Shown one piece after another: positions 33,350 to 44,557 of a stretch of DNA of 64,000 nt (position 1 is its first letter; each line of letters begins with the position of its first letter). Both the position numbers and the translations under genes were made by a program. The notes beneath the pieces are model-generated. The model was not told the DNA's origin. It ran no database searches and was given only the letters and a program-made list of their open reading frames with translations. Source of the stretch: Endomychus coccineus (taxonomy: Eukaryota > Arthropoda > Insecta > Coleoptera > Endomychidae); the NCBI GenBank assembly GCA_958510875.1, contig OY294068.1:36746297-36810296 (forward strand), given 5' to 3'.

Positions 33350-34963
33350 CAGAGTGTCTCGCATAAGAACCTACACAGAGCAGGAGCATGTAGGAGACTA
33401 TAAAATATGATGATTCAATGCAACATACCTTCATAGCAAGTTGCACCCTCGAGAAGTTATAGGCCCTCAAAGTGGGACTCTAAATTTTGAAAAAAATTCA
33501 TATCTCAATTATACTTCAACTTAGAAAAAACAAATTTGATTGTATGCGTTCCAAGAGTATCAATCGACAGTGAGTAGAGTTCAGTTGAATCACATTGAAG
33601 AGTTGATAAAGGATGGTGCACCCAATTTTTCAACTCAATCGCAATAAGAATAATTTATTGGAAGAACAAACAACTTTATTACTAGAGATAACATAATACA
33701 ATTTCCTTAAGTTATAAAAATTGTTCAAAATGATCACCGTTTTCTCTTAGGCATAATGTTATTCTTTTTCGAAAATGGAAGTTCACTCTATCCAATAACT
33801 GTTGATTGTTTCTAATAATTGTGCATTTATCCATAATAAGGTTCAACAATTCACCTTTGGACGCATCTGGGGAGCAATACACATATTCTTTTAACGTTCC
33901 CCAAATAAAGTAATCACATTTGTTGAGGTCTGGTGATCGTGGAGGCCAAATCTGGGGGCAACTATTTCCTCTTCCAATCCATTCATTTGGATTCTGTTCA
34001 TTCAAAAATTTCTAAGAATATTACTTAAATGAGGCGGTGCTCCATCATGCATGAACCAATGTTCCAGTGTTAGTTGCAGTGGTACCTTGTCGAGTAGATC
34101 CGGGAGATGGTTTTGGAGAAGATTTAAATAAGATTCGCCCCTCAGTTAATTTGGTGAAATAACTGGACCAATTGAATATCGACCAATAACACCCGATCCA
34201 AACATTTATCTTAAACTCTTGTTGAAAATGTCGAGGAGCTACAGCATGAGGGTTTTCGTCAGAATACTCATGATAATTATGTGAATTTGTTATACCCCTG
34301 CGGCTAAAACTAGCTTAATCAGTAAAATGGATTTTCTTTTCAAAATTAATTTCTTGATGTAAATTAAATTGACAGAAATTCAGTCGTTTAACCATATCTT
34401 CCGGTAACAATTCTTGCACTTATTGGATATGATATGGATGTAGTAGATCACGTCTCATAACTCGATACAAGTTTGTCGAGATAGAATTCTTGTGCTTATA
34501 TGTGAGTCATCTTCAATTCTATTCAAAAGTATTTCTTCGTCTTGTCCTATTTTTTTCGAGAAAAACGACATAATTTATTGAAAAATTACAGGAGTAAGAA
34601 AAGTTTTGAACCAAAATTTCCCATAAAATAAAGTTATATTTTTTGGAAATAGCGTTTGAGTTAAGAAATTCTGTTAAATGTTAAGGGTGCACCATCCCTT
34701 ATCAACCCTTCAAAATGATCCAACTGAACTCTGCTTACTGTCGATGAATACTCTTGGAACGCGTACAACGTGTATCAAATTTGATTTCTCTAAGTTGAAG
34801 TATAATTGAGATATTAATTTTTTTCGAAATATAAAGTCTCACTTTGACGGCCTATAACTTCTCAGGGGTGCAACTTGGTATAGAGGTAAGTTGCGTTAAA
34901 TCATCATATTTTGGGGTCCCCATATGCTCCCGCTCTGTGTAGGTTCTTATGCGGGACATCCTG
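33350..34963. mobile_element. Mariner-related element, 1614 bp, TIRs of about 275 bp
   Basis: Begins CAGAGTGTCTCGCATAAGAA and ends TTCTTATGCGGGACATCCTG, with TA at 33348-33349 and 34964-34965. TIRs are 33350-33623 and 34685-34963. The arms show many substitutions, and the transposase inside is ruined, so it is an old copy. The arms are shorter than in the other mariner-related elements here and show no obvious inner end motif. Confidence 0.85.
33712..34575 (-). pseudogene. Mariner-superfamily transposase, degenerate
   Basis: Minus-strand pieces in several frames: VKRLNFCQFNLHQE, then a first catalytic site where Phe-Thr-Asp is followed directly by a stop codon, FKINVWIGV-like sequence, MHDGAPPHLSNIL (second Asp) and WPPRSPDLNKCDYFIWGTLK (third Asp region). 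The last 97-codon ORF (34005-33712) ends CLRENGDHFEQFL. Stops and frameshifts prevent function. The motif set is the same as in the other transposases of the window. Confidence 0.78.
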
Positions 34964-35490
34964 TATAGTTAATGAAGCACTTAAGTCCTTAGGTTTTTAA
35001 AAAAGTGTTTCTAGTGATTTTGATAACATTGTTCCTGTAAGATATCTTCACACAGCATTGGTGCGTTCGCACTTTGAGTATTGCTCTCTTATATGGTCTC
35101 CTTCTTATGATGTTCATCGCATGAGGATTGAAAGGGTTCAACATGAGTTCTTACGATTTGTCGCCTATAAAATGAATATTCGATTTCGTGACTATAATTT
35201 CAATCAATTAATACCAAATTAATCATAATGATCTGAAATTCTCATTCAAACTCATTAATGGGTTAGGTAACTGTCCTGATTGACTATCACAAATTAATTC
35301 CACGTACCATATAGCAGAACAAATCGTCTGGTGTGGCTATTTCAGATTTTTTCTAAATCTAGAACTCCGATAATTATTTAGGTTAAAACTGCTATAATCA
35401 ACATTTTACAACAAATGAATTCTTCTTCTTATCAAATGAAGAGGAGAATGAATAGACACTTTTTCCAAATATTTGGTGTGGAAGAAAACT

Positions 35491-36811
35491 TATACATCCA
35501 TCTTGTAGCTATGCCAGTGCACAATTCTGACGAAGATTTCTGATATCTATTTAAGAAGTAACTGATCAAAACCTGCATAAAATGGTGGTTGAAAAACGAT
35601 TATTTCAGCCGAACTTTGAAGGGCTGAATCTCCCGTACCGTTGCTAAACAAAATAAATTCATGAATGTCGAATAATTCTTCGATGTAATATCGACTGGCA
35701 AAATGATGCCATTATCAACTAGACCACCATACATAGGTATTGAATAGTAGAACCAAGATGGCATTATTGTGTTGTCAACAAATTCGATTAATAAAAGCCA
35801 TAACTTCCTTCAATAGACAGACATGATGAATGAAACCGAATTTTGAGTCAATGTGACACAACTAGACCTTCAGTTCTATACTTCTCTCGAAATTGGAGAA
35901 TAATAAACAAACTTCTTTTTGTAGAAATAAATCTGATATCAAAACTTCTTGAATTACTTCAACTTGAAATACCAATATCTCCCCAGTGCTGTTTGGCATC
36001 AGGCTGAAATGTCTTATACGTATATCAAGTTCACATTTATCATTTCATTGTGACTTAACAAGTTGAATGTGAAGTTGCCAAAACTACAAGGTTACGTGGA
36101 GAGCGTTACATCTAACTCGTTGTACAATTGATTGAACATTTCGTTTAAGATATTCAGTTCAATTTTCCTTCGGAAAATGGTGAGGATTTGCTATGTTGAA
36201 TTATTACGAACACAAAAACGAAATCCCTAACGTCATTCTCGTTGTTGAGTAGCTAAATAAATAACCGTCAGCTGTTAAAAAATTCATGATACATTCTTCT
36301 AGGCTTCATTTGTGGTATTCCTCTAGATAAATTCTACAAATCCTGGAGCGAAGTATTTATGACTTATTGTTCTATGACGACTTCGATATCATGTACAGGA
36401 TCATGGAATAACGTTTATAACTTCAAAGTCAGTCATTTTGCAATAGCCACACTATATTTTGAGATGAGTTACCTTAAAAATAATGCCCTGGAGCGTTATG
36501 AACAATTATATTACCGAAGGGCTAAGGATTCATAACGCATTCTGTTAATAATGAATGAATTCTTACAATCAACCTTAACATAAGAATAGAAATAAAATTC
36601 CATATCAGCTATTTTGTTATGTTACAAGAATATCTGGGAAGTACGTTTTTGGTTTTGTGACGAACAAGTGCTTCAGCCAATTTGGCTGTCTTCATTACAA
36701 CTTGTTCAGGAAGATTATCTTTTTCCAACATTCATTACTGATGCAGTCAAACAGGTATAAAAATAGGTCAAGCCCTTGAAAGCTTGGGAAATGGATCGAT
36801 TTTGTTGGGAC
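35491..36811. other. Unassigned spacer
   Basis: AT-rich. At about 36394 TA is followed by CAGGATCATGGAATAACG, resembling a mariner-type end, but no partner was found. Confidence 0.4.
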
Positions 36812-38423
36812 AGAGTATATTCTCTTCAGAATATCATCAGAAAAAAGTTGACCTCAAATAAAGTTGCACAAATTGTTTATATTGTTTATAAACAATAAAT
36901 CAACTCATTTTTGAGATTACAAGAAAATTTCTGAAAAATGCAAAATTTAACCGTTTTTGATCTATAAAGACTATATTTTTCGTTGTAATCAATTCATTTA
37001 ATAACAAAATAGATGAAATCGACCAAAACTTCGACCATAATAGCAATAAAGCCCTACTCAGGAGACCAAAATTATTCGACAACGACTATAAACTAGACAT
37101 TTTGGTCAAATTCGTATATTTAATAACTAATGTAATTCGCTTATCACAAATTAGCAAATTTCTGGATATAAATTCGACGTTTATTTTGTTAATTGTTGTT
37201 GTCGTTTATTTTGTTGATAAATAAATCATTCCTAACAAAAAATCTTCTTTTCTGATGACATTCTGAAGAGAATGTACTTTGTCCCATCAAAATCGATCTA
37301 TTTCCCGAAGATTTTCCAATACACCTAAATGCAGTATTATTAACAAAACAAAATATTGTGTTGCAAGATTACCACCATCACAATTTTCTTTATTATCTAG
37401 TGATGGTCTATAATCTTATAGAATTCATGGAAGGCGAATTAACCAAACCCAAACTTAAGATTTTTTTTATTTCTGAGGATATCATATCTTTTAAATTAAA
37501 TAATAAACCATTAGGACATTACACGTTGAATGCACCACGTTCGGCGTACGTTCCCTCAAGCCTGATGCACTCTACAAGTACACTGCTGAGTATGGAACCT
37601 ATGACAACACACTTCCTAGAGTATATTCTCTTCAGAATATCATCAGAAAAAAGTTGACCTCAAATGAAGTTGCACAAATTGTTTATATTGTTTATAAACA
37701 ATAAATCAACTCATTTTTGAGATTACAAGAAAATTTCTGAAAAATGCAAAATTTAACCGTTTTTGATCTATAAAGACTATATTTTTCGTTGTAATCAATT
37801 CATTTAATAACAAAATAGATGAAATCGACCAAAACTTCGACCATAATAGCAATAAAGCCCTACTCAGGAGACCAAAATTATTCGACAACGACTATAAACT
37901 AGACATTTTGGTCAAATTCGTATATTTAATAACTAATGTAATTCGCTTATTACAAATTAGCAAATTTCTGGATATAAATTCGACGTTTATTTTGTTAATT
38001 GTTGTTGTCGTTTATTTTGTTGATAAATAAATCATTCCTAACAAAAAATCTTCTTTTCTGATGACATTCTGAAGAGAATGTACTTTGTCCCATCAAAATC
38101 GATCTATTTCCCGAAGATTTTCCAATACACCTAAATGCAGTATTATTGACAAAACAAAATATTGTGTTGCAAGATTACCACCATCACAATTTTCTTTATT
38201 ATCTAGTGATGGTCTATAATCTTATAGAATTCATGGAAGGCGAATTAACCAAACCCAAACTTAAGATTTTTTTTATTTCTGAGGATATCATATCTTTTAA
38301 ATTAAATAATAAACCATTAGGACAATACACGTTGAATGCACCACGTTCGGCGTACGTTCCCTCAAGCCTGATGCACTCTACAAGAACACTGCTGAGTATG
38401 GAACCTATGACAACACACTTCCT
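36812..38423. repeat. Tandem duplication, two copies of 806 bp
   Basis: 36812-37617 and 37618-38423 are nearly identical; I counted about five to six substitutions by eye (for example AATAAAGTTG/AATGAAGTTG and CACAAATT/TACAAATT). The junction is clean at GAGTATATTCTCTTCAG. Both copies contain the same short ORFs on both strands, such as the plus-strand YHHHNFLYYLVMVYNLIEFM. I recognise no protein family, and no target duplication or terminal repeat is seen, so replication slippage or unequal crossing-over is more likely than transposition. A collapsed or mis-assembled repeat is also possible. Confidence 0.9.
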
Positions 38424-39089
38424 ACTTATATCTTCTCCAAAAATATCATAGATGCAAGCAAAGCGTTATTTTATATTACATCAACCACCCAGCCCCAAAA
38501 TATCTTGTAATAACATTAGGTCGATGTCTGTATTATGAACTTCAGAAAACGTCCTTCATATAAAATTTAGAACGATATTGGAGTTTTCACACTATATTTC
38601 TATAATGAAGCGAGAACATTTTGTTATACAGCTACCATCTACTGCCCTGACATTCTGATTGATTAGATCTAAGAATATAATATTTTGACAAATTGTTAGG
38701 AGAGTCTTTGTACCGTTCAATTGTTGGTGCAATCTTACACGTTACCATGGCGGATCGTGAACAAAAAGGCATTATAAATCACTTTCTGTTCGACACGGTA
38801 TTAAGGACGATAACGGTCTCCAAGCATTTCATCTACAGCATAGGGGCGGATCTATCATCACGAGATGGAGATAATTCGTATTATGTCCGATTGGGAACAT
38901 TTATTCAGCACTAGAGTGTCATAAACAATTCATTATGAAATTTATAGTTCCAAAAAACCGTAATTTCTCTTTCTTCTTAAAATTCTGAGCATTTCGATTG
39001 TGATGAGGAATCGGAAACAATCTTTGCCATTGTCCTAGTCTGCAAAGCCTCGTCTTCTTTATGAATATGTCAATATACAGTGTTCTTTA
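38424..39089. other. Unassigned spacer
   Basis: AT-rich; a 73-codon ORF at 38693-38914 has no recognised family. Confidence 0.4.
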
Positions 39090-39091
39090 TA

Positions 39092-39592
39092 CAGGATGTT
39101 CCATCTCAGACGAGCCACCCCGTATATTTCTTATCCCATAGTGAGTGGAAAAATCTCCCGAAACACGTCGAATGATTTTGTTTGGGGGACATCTTTCGAC
39201 GTATATTTGAGGCTTGAACGAGCAACCCCCTAATAGGGGGCGCTTCAACCTCTCAAAATTGAATAGGGGAGAGGGGTTGAGTGATACGTCATTTTAAAGG
39301 TCTTGGAAGCCTCTTTACAACGGTGTATGAAAAACGTAAATTTGATGAACCGTTTTCGCTAAAAATTAATTTTGTTGCTCGAATGCGCCACCTTGAATAT
39401 TTTGGTTATTTGTACAATGTACAAGCACATTTTTATTAAGCCTTTTTTACAAACTTAAACAATCTTCAAAAAATCACATTCGTAAAAAAATTGAAATGTG
39501 TTGTCATGCTTACAATGAAAAAAATTAAATCTGCGTGTTTAAATCAAATGTTCAAATCGTTCCCCATTGACTTCCATACAATAATACAATCT
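39092..39592 (+). repeat. Left TIR
   Basis: Pairs with 40729-41225. Contains the last codons of the transposase on the minus strand. Confidence 0.88.
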
Positions 39593-40559
39593 TGACTGAA
39601 GACCTCTCTAACAATTCGTTGGCGTAGTTCGTCCAAATTTTCAGGCTTAGTCACAAGAATCTTGGACTTAAGATGTCCCCACAAGAAGAAGTCCAGAGGG
39701 TTCAGGTCAGGAGATCGGGCAGGCCACTCCATAGGACCTCTTCTTCCAATCCAGCGACTGGGGTATTGCAAATTAAGGTATTGGCGAACTGGTGCGGCAT
39801 AGTGAGGAGGAGCACCGTCTTGTTGGAAATGTAATTGTTGTTCAAATAGTATAAGATCGTTTTCTTATTGTTCAGTTATTAACGGATGAATCGCATTTCA
39901 AGATAAATTTCGCCATTTAAATTACCGGGAATGAACAGAGGTCCAATTAGGTGGTCTCCCAAATTTCCTACCCAAACGTTTAGCTTTTCCCGATGTTGAG
40001 TGTGAACTTCTCGAAATACATGAGGATTTGTATCGCTCCAAATTCTACAGTTATGCCGGTTAACCTCTCCATTAAGTAAAAAAGTGCAGTCGTCAGAAAA
40101 GCAAACGTTGTACAAGAAATTTGGGTTATTGTTGATACGCTCGACCATAATTTCGCAAAACTCTTGCCTTGGATCCCAATCATCATCATTTAATTCCTGA
40201 ATTAATTTAATTTTGTACGGATGGAACTTGTGTTAATGTAAAATTCTGAAAACGTTAGATTGGCTAATACCGGAAGCTGCAGAAAGTTGTCGTACAGATT
40301 GCGTGTTTGGCATAAGTTGGACATGTCCCAATACGGCCACAGCTGCTCCTTCATCATTAACAATTCCAATGGGTACCCTTTTTTTATTCATTACTGAACC
40401 CGTCTTCACAAATTTTGAAATCAATTCCATTACGTACTTATGGCGAACGCTACGTTCAGGATGGTTTTCGTTAAATATCCTTGCAGCCGCTCGGGTGTAA
40501 TTTTGATTTTGGTAATAAAGGCTAACCAGCTCAACACGATCTTGCAATGTGTACACCAT
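39544..40559 (-). pseudogene. DD41D mariner-related transposase, broken
   Basis: Probable start is the ATG at 40559 (MVYTLQDRVELVSLYYQNQN), an N-terminal HTH with HPERSVRHKYVMELISKF. A second HTH follows (QSVRQLSAASGISQSNVFRI). The catalytic region is split over frames: CFSDDCTFLLNGEVNRHN (first Asp), VWVGNLGDHLIGPLF, LHFQQDGAPPHY (second Asp) and WPARSPDLNPLDFFLWGHLK (third). Spacing between the last two is 41 residues. At least one frameshift separates the HTH part from the first-Asp part, another follows EIYLEMRFIR, and an in-frame stop precedes the second Asp. All catalytic motifs survive, so decay is recent. The 3' end lies inside the left TIR. Confidence 0.85.
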
Positions 40560-40728
40560 ATTTTTTGAAATTTTAAACAAATCAGCAAAGTAGTAACTCA
40601 ACAGATTGATTAAAATCATGAAATGATCGAAGAAACGTTAAAACCAGATAAACACCTTCCAAGAACAAAAAATGAAGGCATCACAAGGAAATGTTTTGCT
40701 GTTTTTTCATTTATTAGTTTGAGAGAAT

Positions 40729-41225
40729 GTATTATTGTATGGAAGTCAATGGAGGACAATTTGAACATTTGATTTAAACACGCAGATTTAATTTTGTTTC
40801 ATTGTAAGCATGACAACACAATTCAATTTTTTTACGAATGTGATTTTTTGAAGATTGCTTAAGTTTGTAAAAAAGGCTTAATAAAAATGAGCTTGTACAT
40901 TGTACAAATAATCAAAATATTCAAGGTGGCGCATTCGAGCAACAAAATTGATTTTTTGCAAAACCGGTTCATCAAATTTACGTTTTTCATACACCGTTGT
41001 GAAGAGGCTTCCAAGACCTTTCAAATGACGTATCACTCAACCCCTCTCCCCTATTCAATTTTGAGGGGTTGAAGCGCCCCCTATTAGGGGGTTGCTCGTT
41101 CAAGCCTCAAATATACGTCAAAGGATATCCCCCAAACAAAATCATTCGACGTGTTTCGGGAGATTTTTCCACTCACTATGGGATAAGAAATATACGAGGT
41201 GGCTTGTCTGAGATGGAACACCTTG
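40729..41225 (-). repeat. Right TIR
   Basis: Reverse complement of the left TIR. On the plus strand near 40731-40772 it encodes IIVWKSMEDNLNI and a stop, a near copy of the transposase C-terminus. Confidence 0.88.
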
Positions 41226-41227
41226 TA

Positions 41228-42199
41228 TACTATGCGAATACCATTATTTTATTTATTTTCCCTTCTTCTGATTCAAGGATCACTGCTACCTCATTTTTGA
41301 ACTAATTGATCAATGCAACAAATCATTAGATGGTGGATTCGGTTTCACAAGCAAATGGTGAGCTTTTCGAGTCTCTAATTGGTCTCCAGGTACTCATGTC
41401 ACAGGGAAAATAAAATTGCCTATCTGAATTTAGGTTTGCTCAACTTGAATAACTAGTTGATCAGATTTTGATAATGTTTCCATCGCTGATGTGCTATGTT
41501 GTGCTTATCCTTCCATTTCTATATACCATTGCCTGATTAGTTTTTCATATTATCTCGAGCTGTTTTTGCGATATCTAGGGTCGATGAAAATCAATTCGAA
41601 AAATGTGGTGTTAGGAACACCAGTAGTGAGTCAAATCACTAAAATTAAAATTTGGCATGACAGACTAATTTAATGGTGCCCAACGAGTTATGATTGGAAT
41701 ATATCATACACACGTGAGTTAATCACTCAAATTCAACTCATCTGTCCTAACATGAATGATTAAATGTTGCTGCTCCTATCTGCTGGGTTCACTCACAGTT
41801 ATGAGGCTATCTTGTGGTCATCCTTCCCATCCAAAGGAAGTGTAATTGAGCAATTTGATAGTTGGTGTATAATATTAAGTATATTATTCAACGGTTCTGG
41901 ACCCAAACTAATTATGTCTGAAGTTCTACCCATCTGTGCAACCAATTACACATATTATTATACTTAATTTCACTACGTGTAATCCATATCTATCTATATG
42001 TTAGAACCCAAATTCTGTGAAAATGTGTTTCAACTAGTTAAAATTAGATGGTGTCGTGTAGTTAAAAAAAAAGAATAAAATAAATGAGCTAGAAATGTGT
42101 TTCCGCTTGAAGAATCGATGAATAGTGTCCGTTGCAAAGTAACTCTTCGTGAATTATTTGATTTTATATAATTCTTTCACATTTTATGAGATATACTTG
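41228..42199. other. Unassigned spacer
   Basis: AT-rich, no supported features. Confidence 0.45.
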
Positions 42200-42545
42200 G
42201 CGAATTCCGGATGGGTTCCGCTTCACGATAGCTCGACTTGATGCCGACGATTTCGCAACCATAACAGATGGTATCTTCAGGGTGGGCTTGAGGCTATAAC
42301 TGAAACCAATTCTTCTGGTTTCTATAGCGGTATTTATTGTGGGAAAAAATATTCACAGTACACAATTCACTGCCTTTATTCCGGTGGTTAAATCCTTTCT
42401 GGCACCTGACTCTGCCGTTGTGTGATCATGTGAGAATTAGAATTTTCGACGATGAGCTTCCAAATGTTGGGGAGATAATATCCTGAGACGCTGCTTAGAA
42501 TATTTAGATGTTCCAGAATTTCTCGCCAATAAAAGTTTGAGGCTC
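42200..42545 (-). mobile_element. Penelope-like terminal sequence and 3' end, minus orientation
   Basis: 42206-42300 (TTCCGCTTCACGATAGCTCG, then GACTTGATGCCGACGATTTC) is the reverse complement of the terminal sequence at 42822-42885 and matches 61300-61407. 42380-42545 (CTGCCGTTGTGTGATCATGT, TTCCAAATGTTGGGGAGATA) matches 47755-47920, the 3' coding end of the minus-strand Penelope copy there. Confidence 0.65.
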
Positions 42546-42885
42546 GGGTGAGGAGGAGGATGCTATTGACTCATCTGTTCTCAAGCCAAAATGTTGGTTT
42601 AGATATGTCGAGGACACTTTTCTTATTTGGCAACACAGTTGCGAAAATGTTGGTTCCCTACCTCAATCATTTGAATTCATCACATCCAAATATCCTTTTC
42701 ACCATGGAAGTTGAATGGAAATGTTCACTCATGCTCCTAGATGTATTAGTTAGTCGATAGACTGATGGTACTTTGGGACATTTTGTGTATCGAAAACCCA
42801 GTCACACCGATAAGTACCTCAACGGTTGGCAAAACGTCGGTATCAAGTCGCGCTATTGTGACGCAGAATCCATGAGTCTACTATC
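42546..42885 (+). pseudogene. Penelope-like RT fragment
   Basis: Plus-strand reading KCWFRYVEDTFLIWQHSCEN corresponds to the Y-V-D-D-T-F catalytic box of Penelope RTs, here with Glu for the first Asp. In shifted frames it continues YLNHLNSSHPNILFTMEVE, LLDVLVSR, TDGTLGHFVYRKPSHTDKYL. These are the conserved downstream blocks. It then joins directly to the element's terminal sequence (TTGGCAAAACGTCGGTATCA). The fragment abuts a minus-strand Penelope 3' end at 42545, a head-to-head arrangement. Confidence 0.75.
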
Positions 42886-42917
42886 CAAGATACTTTTCGC
42901 ATTTGTGTAAAGGTAAT

Positions 42918-43085
42918 GGAATAAATAAGTCATTTATCTCATTATCTTCACACATATCAATAATATTCAAATTGATGATATTATCAAGAAAATGTACAAA
43001 AACTGAATTTCCGCTTCTCGGAATCGAACCCCAACCTACTGAGTATCCTATCCCCTAGACCTCATCTCCTCTTATCATAAACTTG
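42918..43085 (-). mobile_element. Possible tRNA-derived SINE fragment
   Basis: On the minus strand CTAGGGGATAGG (43058-43047) resembles an A box, and GGTTCGATTCC (43030-43020) is a perfect B box. They are only about 16 bp apart, so the anticodon arm would be missing and this is not a functional tRNA gene. The downstream body (AATTTGAATATTATTGATAT and similar) is repeated at 43215-43325. Confidence 0.45.
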
Positions 43086-43214
43086 TTTATATACGATATT
43101 GGACGATGTGAAAGCAGTTTCAAGTTAACCTAAGTTCACTGAAAAGTTTTGAATCGATTCAATGTATACTTTGGGAGTTACGATTTTTTTTTAACTCACG
43201 CCTCATCAGAAAGG

Positions 43215-43325
43215 GGTGAGTTTATTAATAGATTTCTATTTATTCCAATATCTTTACACAACTGAATAATATTCAAATCAACAATGATTCCAAGAAAATG
43301 TTCAAAAACAATTTCTCCGATTCCT
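43215..43325 (-). repeat. Second copy of the SINE-like body
   Basis: Shares ACATTTTCTTG, TTTGAATATTATT and GGAATAAAT in the same order with 42918-43020 on the minus strand; the tRNA-like head is degraded. Confidence 0.45.
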
Positions 43326-43964
43326 GAAAAACACGGGTAAGCATATTACCATCAAAAATATTTCTGGCAATAGTTTTACCTTTTCAGGGGAAATGCATCT
43401 TGGTTTTGTCTCAAAGTGCGTTCCAGTCACCTTTGCATCGGCAGACGTCTAGCATATTTGCAGCGATACAACTGGACAGCTCTCCTTTTTTGTTAAGCTT
43501 CACTAAAAACTTACATGTGAAGTTTTTTGTTATGTGTATACATTTTAAGAGGTCCAAGAAGTTAACAATACTTATTGTGAGCAAATACGGTTGACAACCA
43601 ACTTTGACTATTCAAATTTGCCATGCTTGTGTATGAAACAATTGTTAAATGTTTTCCACAGAAAACTTGATTTATTCTCTTCTTGATTTCTTCGATGAGT
43701 TTTTTTTCTAACTATGTAGTCCTCCAACTTTGAAGCAAAAATAGATGGATAGAAAAAGATATCTTACAAAAATTATTCATAATACTAAGAGCTAAAAATG
43801 TGGATATATTCCTGTACCAAACAATTTCCAAGAAGTCATTACCGGTATTTTTGTACTTGAAAATGCTTCTTAGGACTTCATATTTGCTATCCTAAGGTCA
43901 AAATGGGATTATCTTTTTTATTTTTGCCTTAGTAGACTCTAGACACTAACTTTGGATCATACTG
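43326..43964. other. Unassigned spacer
   Basis: AT-rich, no supported features. Confidence 0.45.
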
Positions 43965-43966
43965 TA

Positions 43967-44442
43967 CAGGGTGTCCCATTTTGGGTACTTTTGCGGGGTA
44001 TCTCCTTTATTTTTAAAGATAGAGAGTTGCGGTTTTCGCGACACTGTGCTACTTTTTCGTAAAACTCAAGATGCCGTCAACAGAATTTTCATAGCCCTTT
44101 TAGTTTTTAAGATACAGGGCATTTCTGAAAATGTTGCATTTTGTGACCCCCCTCGTATCTCCGTTATCCTTCAACTTATCGAAAAGGTAAAATAACATTC
44201 TCATAGTTTTTTTTCCGTTGAATGCAGTGGTGTAGATAACTTTTGTTACATATTTACTGTTTTTGAGTTATATAGCAAACTTATGTTTTTTTAAATGGAA
44301 CACCCTGTATATTCATAGACTATAAAATTTGTCTTTTTTTTACCTTTTCAAAAATATATGATAGTATAAACTTTTTTTCAGAAACACGCAAATAATTGAC
44401 AATTTTTAGAAATTAAATACATATTTTAATTGTAGGCCATTG
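43967..44442 (+). repeat. Left TIR
   Basis: Pairs with 45861-46338; outer unit 43967-44307. Confidence 0.88.
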
Positions 44443-44557
44443 ATATTGTTTATGACAAGAAACAGAAATAAACATCAAATCTCTATCGCATTTAAGCTGT
44501 TTATTTTCGTTCTTTTGGTATCATTATTCGATAGATATTTATCAATTTTTTCGAATA

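Larger units (their letters stand above)
33034..35490 (+). pseudogene. Non-LTR RT (family 2) interrupted by a mariner-related element
   Basis: Piece 1 (33034-33349) reads NDLPNIF-like sequence, then FYVIESVSDALTVQKELTEL and FIWCNENGMKLNVDKC, then TEMRDLGVIMDRTLTF. Piece 2 (34964-35490) resumes in register with ALKSLGF-like sequence, RYLHTALVRSHFEYCSLIWS and RMRIERVQHEFLRFVAYKMN, the post-palm blocks. Reading across the TA at the insertion gives a continuous RT frame. This proves that the 1614-bp element landed in a pre-existing retrotransposon. Both halves are decayed. Confidence 0.8.
39092..41225. mobile_element. Mariner-related element, 2134 bp, TIRs of about 500 bp
   Basis: Begins CAGGATGTTCCATCTCAGAC and ends TCTGAGATGGAACACCTTG, with TA at 39090-39091 and 41226-41227. 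TIRs run 39092-39592 and 40729-41225 and are very similar. The TIRs overlap the 3' end of the transposase gene. An inner CCACCTTG/CAAGGTGG boundary lies at equal distance from each end (units 39092-39395 and 40922-41225, 304 bp each), but without a TA beside it. Confidence 0.9.

Noticed and set aside
36394..36430. Solo mariner-type end at TA-CAGGATCATGG
   Set aside because: No inverted partner within a few kilobases and too short to stand alone.
36900..37888. Twin 60-codon minus-strand ORFs at 36900-37082 and 37706-37888
   Set aside because: Identity comes from the tandem duplication; low-complexity composition and no family support.
43020..43065. tRNA gene on the minus strand
   Set aside because: Perfect B box, but spacing to the A-like box leaves no room for an anticodon arm.
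43971..44195. Repeated ORF pair at 43971-44195 and 46110-46343
   Set aside because: Shadow of the TIRs of the 43967-46338 element.
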